This document shows positions 59,864-64,000 of a DNA stretch of 64,000 nt, piece after piece. Numbering within the stretch: the stretch's first letter is position 1; every line of letters begins with the position of its first letter. The notes under the pieces were generated by a model, which worked only from the letters and a program-made list of their open reading frames with translations, searched no databases and was not told where the DNA came from. Position numbers and translations under genes: made by a program. Source of the stretch: Latrodectus hesperus (Eukaryota; Arthropoda; Arachnida; Araneae; Theridiidae); NCBI GenBank assembly GCA_037975125.1, contig CM075860.1, positions 27,329,004-27,393,003 on the forward strand. Direction: 5' to 3'.

Positions 59864-59938
59864 GCACATAGAAAATGCTCCAGGTCTAAGTAAAATAGAA
59901 AGTAATGCATTGCATGATTGCATTAGATTGCGTACATT
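59864..59938 (+). CDS. Internal coding exon, LRR module 2 of an LGR-like receptor
   Basis: A 75-bp exon has the acceptor TTTCATTTCAG (AG at 59862-59863) and the donor TT|GTAAGT. It is phase 2 at both ends, exactly as the exon at 53703. The translation contains HIENAPGLSKIESNALHD followed by CIRLRTL, a textbook LRR (L.I.NA..L..I...A...C..L..L). The wording closely resembles the LRRs of FSHR-type receptors, such as the module containing IEKANNLLYINPEAF. The preceding intron is 6.1 kb and holds a pogo-type relic, two SINEs and a Tc1 copy whose right end is 120 bp upstream of this exon. The following intron is 2.1 kb and contains a (TA)n array. An LRR-only protein is the main alternative, because no transmembrane exons are seen in the window. 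Confidence 0.85.
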
Positions 59939-60610
59939 GTAAGTGCCTAAAACATTAATTAACTGTTTATATTTATTTAAAGATTTTGGAAACATTTACG
60001 TTAAAATTAATAAATATTTCATAATATATGGTTTAAAATGAATAAAAAAGTTTATTTGTAAAATTTAAATAAAAATGTTTAGAAAGATATTTTTTAAGCA
60101 ATGTCGTATTCATCAAACTTTATTCCAAGATTTTTATTATGAATAATTTTAAAATTATTTTGTTACGTTAAATTCAGTTAACTATTTATCGAATTATTGA
60201 AGCGCAGTATTTATTTACATTAAAAGTATTTAACTTGAGATAAATAAATAAATTTTACTCGAAAGCACAATAGTTTTGAAATATTTTTATTTTAAAACGA
60301 AGATATGTTTTAGTAAACATTAAAGGAAAATTTAATGTTGTTAAACATCATATTTTTATCACATTATAATTACTGTAAACAAAAAAATAAATGTAGAATG
60401 TTTTCTATAGTTCGTTTCACTATTTAATCGATTTGTATATCGTAATTATATGCGGAATGTGTAAAGTATTTTTTCAATAAGAGTATTTTCATCACACAAA
60501 TATTTTTATTCAGAAAATATACTTCATACAGAAATGAATGGAATTGCACAAACCTGTTTTTATTAGAAAATGAAGATACTTTTCTACAAACATAAAATAT
60601 AAAGTAATCG

Positions 60611-60807
<197 letters not shown>

Positions 60808-61489
60808 TTATATAATATAAATATCCACATTTACAATAGTATTGTAAATATGGGAATGGACATAGTATCTTATTTTAATATTTAATAGCTGTTTGGGTTT
60901 CTATGGCAATTATATCCAATGTATTAAATATATTTTTTGTAAATATATATAAGGCATCCCTTAGAGAACATTATTTTGAGGGACTAAATATGATAAGACA
61001 AATATATTATCTGAAGTGCTGCCACAAGAGTATATTTATAACAATAAATTTTACTAATAGAGCAAACTATTTGTATAAACTCAAAATTTTAATACTCTGT
61101 TGACTTCAAAATTAACGAGATAATGAAATTCTTTAATATATATTTGCGAAATTTTTAAACTCATCTTTGATTATTTTACTAAAATAATTATAAAGTTTGA
61201 AAAATGTGCACAGTTTTTAATTTCTTTAATAAGACTATTTTTGGCAATAAATTTGGTGAAACATTATTCCAAAATATGTATCGCTTAATAATAAAAATCT
61301 TTTAAAATTGCATTTTTTCGGTACTTCAGCTTTATCAGCAATTCCTTGGAGACAATTCTAAATAATCTGTTTCACTTATAATTAAACTTCACTGATCAAT
61401 AAAGCTGAGGTTTATAATTTCTTTTCACACCAAACTTAAAAAAGTTGAATCACATTTTTAGAAGTATCACTTTACAAATCTATTAAATA

Positions 61490-61690
61490 AAAACTGAATT
61501 TCCTAAAATAAAATAGATTTTTACAGTTTCAAATTTATTTGATTAATTTCAAGCTAGATATTCTTGAATTCTTACTTTTTAAAACTATTAAATTACACTG
61601 AATTTCCTAAAATAATACAAAGTTTCATAATTTCAATTTTGTTTGATTAATCTTTCGATCTAGATATTCTTGAATTCTCATTTTTTCAAA
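61490..61690 (+). repeat. 104-bp imperfect tandem duplication
   Basis: ACTGAATTTCCTAAAATAA occurs at 61493 and 61597. Each is followed by a matching block that ends CTAGATATTCTTGAATTCT, then a T-rich run. It lies inside the intron between LRR exons 2 and 3, upstream of the acceptor at 62002. Confidence 0.8.
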
Positions 61691-62001
61691 CCTCATTTGA
61701 AATGAGAATACTTAAAATAATATTAATTTTACTGAAATTATAAACTTTCATGGCATTTAACAATTAAAAAACAGCTGGATTTCAAAGATCTAAACGCTTA
61801 AATGTTTTTAGTATTTTCACTTATTTGTGTTTCTGGTTTTGGTAGACCAGCATAAATCAAATTCTTTTTAAGGAGTCAAATGATATAGTCTCTCTAACAA
61901 ATTATTTTTATTCAATGTGGGAAATTTTTGAAATAATTTAAATTGATTGTGTAATGTTATATACAAGCAAAATTACTTGGAAATACTTTTTCTATGCTTA
62001 G

Positions 62002-62079
62002 ATATATCACGAGAGCTCCGAAACTTCGACAAATTACAGATGGAGTTTTTTCAGCTCATTTCCCAAATTTTAAAATTAT
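62002..62079 (+). CDS. Internal coding exon, LRR module 3 of an LGR-like receptor
   Basis: A 78-bp exon has its acceptor AG at 62000-62001, preceded by TTTTTCTATGCTT, and the donor AT|GTAAGTATG. It is phase 2 at both ends. The first base (A) completes TT+A = Leu from the exon at 59864. The translation contains YITRAPKLRQITDGVFSAHF followed by PNFKIM, again one leucine-rich repeat (26 residues). 'APKLRQI..GVFS' parallels 'APGLSKIESNAL' in the previous exon, so these are adjacent repeats of one domain. No further exon is visible between 62080 and 64000; the remaining LRRs, the hinge and any seven-helix domain would lie downstream of the window. Exon call firm; receptor family moderate. Confidence 0.85.
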
Positions 62080-63100
62080 GTAAGTATGATGTAATTGCAT
62101 ATTGACATTTGCATGCACAAGACTATTATCAACGTTTCTTTACATTTTTTAAATGAAATATCCAAATTAGTCAATTTTCACTAATTTCATAGTCTCTATT
62201 TTTATTAGTATTTCTTAAAATAATTGTTTTGAAAGTATTAAGATTTGTTTTGTTATAAGTAAAAAATTTGATTCGGAAATATTCAAGTAATACTGAATAC
62301 TATTTTATCTAGGTGATTTTAAAATAAAACCAAATATTTGAATCAAGCAGAAAAAGGAATGAAATTTTTTACTACTGAATCAATAATAACTTAAGAGCTT
62401 ATTGTTCAGGATATGAAAAAATTCGTTTTTCTTTTAAACATGTTTAAACTTTTTTTTAAGATATACAGACTTTGTTTTAAAATTTATCTTAAAAATTCTA
62501 TGTTGCTTGTTTTTTATTTAGGAAAATTTGACATTTAGTATACATATATAGTAGTTTGTTGCTTGATTTTTCTGTCTAGCACATTCCATATTTACTATAG
62601 GAATGAAAAATGCATGAATAATTAATCCGTGTAAAAAATCTAATTTCGGAAGCTACAAATCAAGAAATATTTGTTGCTTTTGGTTTAATTGCATTTGAAA
62701 TTTATAAAAATTTCTATTACAATTGGAATATTGAAATTATTCCGAGAATTGATATTGTAAATTGAATTTAAAATATGAATTTATCATGAGAATTAAAACA
62801 GTTAAAGAATTTTATTTTGAAAAACTTTGATCATGAAAATGTGTTGCTTTTGCTTTCACTTCAATCAAATTTCCTACAAGAGCTCCAATCAGAATATTTA
62901 TTATAACTAAAAGCAGGGGCAGAAGAGTGAGTTATAAAATAAGAATGTCTTTTGAGAAATATTTTGTGTTGTAATTCACTTCGTAAAATGGGCATTAATT
63001 TGTTATTTAATGTCTTTATTAAGTAACAAAGTAAATGCGCTTGTTAATCGGAAACTTCTTTTACATATACATTTCTAATGCAATAGTAATCCTTCTTATA

Positions 63101-64000
63101 CACACTGCCCAACATTAAAAATACAACACAAAGAAGGAGTTGCCAGAAAGTCACGAAACTCGGCAAACAGAGAGAAATCAACGAACAATAAGTAATTTGA
63201 ATTGATAAGCATAACACAGAGCAAGAAAGGGTCAGGACAGTAGTTAGCTATCCACCTTGGATAGCGATACACGAAGCAAAACATCTACGAACATAGTCAA
63301 TGAAATTACGGTTGGCGTTCTGAGGAATGGTTCTCCAGTCTCTGTCAACCATTTGTCAAAGTGCATCTTCTGAAGGAGGCAACGGCAGGGTCTTCAAAAC
63401 GTGTTTGAATGGTGAGAGATCTGTCGATCACGGTGGGCAAGGAAGCAGCTATATACTTTGTTGTTGTGTTGGCTGATGCGAGCAATGTACGATCGGGAGT
63501 TATCCCACTGATAAAGGGTGTTAGGTACCCCCAGAAGGTAGGAGAGTTTCACCGTCCGCAGCACATCTTCCACGTAATGTTGGGCTGTCATAGTGCTTTG
63601 AATACGAATTAGAGGTGACTTGGAATCTTACTCAATGACACCCCAAACCATGATGCTGCGTTGTCACGTGGCGGGGCGTTCCACAATCGCTGCAGGATTG
63701 GACCTGCCACCACTTCGACATCACACTCGTATGCGGTGACTATCACTGAAGGAAAAAAGCGTGACATACCTGAGAAAGTGATCCTTGGCCATTCACATTA
63801 CTTTAATATGACACCATTCCAGACGTTTGTGTCTATACGGGGGCCCATGGCAGTCTTATTAACTTATGCAATGATCAGAGGCCACTAATAACCAATCGAT
63901 CCCAAATGGTTCTGCTGGATATGGGAGTCTTGCACATGCTGCAGAATTTCTGAAGATGTATTTTGTGGGACCGTCACCGCCGAAAAGACCAACCTGCCCT
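63101..64000 (-). mobile_element. Tc1-like transposon, cut by window end
   Basis: The left terminus begins CACACTGCCCAACATTAAAA right after TTATA (TA target). The body runs out of the window on the right, so the other TIR and the 5' part of the gene are not visible. The inside carries C-terminal transposase sequence on the minus strand. It is the fourth Tc1-type copy in the window and another distinct sequence lineage. Confidence 0.8.
63248..64000 (-). pseudogene. Tc1 transposase pseudogene, 5' part outside window
   Basis: Minus-strand segments in several frames match the Tc1 transposase core in order. WLLVASDHCIS is followed by SRFFLQ, where the family motif is SDESRF and the preceding two residues are now Gly-Met, so the first catalytic Asp is lost. 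Next come TAQHYVEDVLRTVKLSYLLG and NTLYQWDNSRSYIARISQ, which keeps the second Asp. The Pro-rich block with the third catalytic residue is scrambled by a frameshift. The C-terminal end is NRNFIDYVRRCFASCIAIQG then stop. Non-functional. Confidence 0.82.

Noticed and set aside
62570..62640. TTTTCTGTCTAG|CACATTCC as a possible fourth LRR exon
   Set aside because: The phase 2 frame hits TAA after about 14 codons and lacks a donor and leucine spacing.

Overview
The window is AT-rich eukaryotic genomic DNA, mostly intron or intergenic sequence. It has very long (TA)n microsatellites about every 5-6 kb, decayed Tc1/mariner and pogo-type DNA transposons, tRNA-derived SINE-like repeats and a non-LTR retrotransposon tail. 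There are no operons, rRNA genes, CRISPR arrays or intact long ORFs. The repeat style suggests an arthropod, most likely an arachnid such as a spider. That is inferred from the look of the Tc1 transposases and SINEs, not from a marker gene.

Only one host gene can be supported. Three short plus-strand exons lie at 53703-53777, 59864-59938 and 62002-62079 (75, 75 and 78 bp). Each has a clear 3' splice site and a GTAAGT donor, all junctions are in phase 2, and each exon encodes one leucine-rich repeat. Joined, they read as a continuous LRR ectodomain. The one-exon-per-repeat layout and the repeat wording fit the type A LGR (glycoprotein-hormone-receptor-like, FSHR/TSHR/LGR1) family. The remaining exons are probably outside the window, so the last 10 kb or more is the body of a gene with large introns.

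Layout: 1-22.8 kb is AT-rich sequence with (TA)n arrays, a LINE 3' end (about 2.6 kb) and a SINE-like repeat (about 20 kb). At 22.8-23.5 kb lies a 720-bp mariner derivative whose 5' half has been replaced by an inverted copy of its 3' end. 23.5-40 kb is AT-rich, with a SINE-like copy (33 kb), a (TA)n array (34.4 kb) and a Tc1 relic (35.7 kb). At 40.4-42.3 kb is a complete but dead Tc1/mariner-superfamily element with about 240-bp inverted repeats. At 45.1-45.7 kb is an internally deleted mariner. At 49.0-50.6 kb is a Tc1 element with intact TIRs and a broken transposase. From 52.8 kb onward lies the LGR-like gene, whose introns hold a duplicated repeat, a pogo/Tigger-Jerky relic, two tail-to-tail SINE copies, a Tc1 copy only 120 bp upstream of an exon, a 190-bp (TA)n array and, at the window end, the 3' part of another Tc1.

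Three perfect short hairpins (37.6, 42.5 and 51.1 kb) lie in otherwise plain DNA and have no assigned function. The genes do not form a pathway: the window is one receptor-like gene plus transposon remains.
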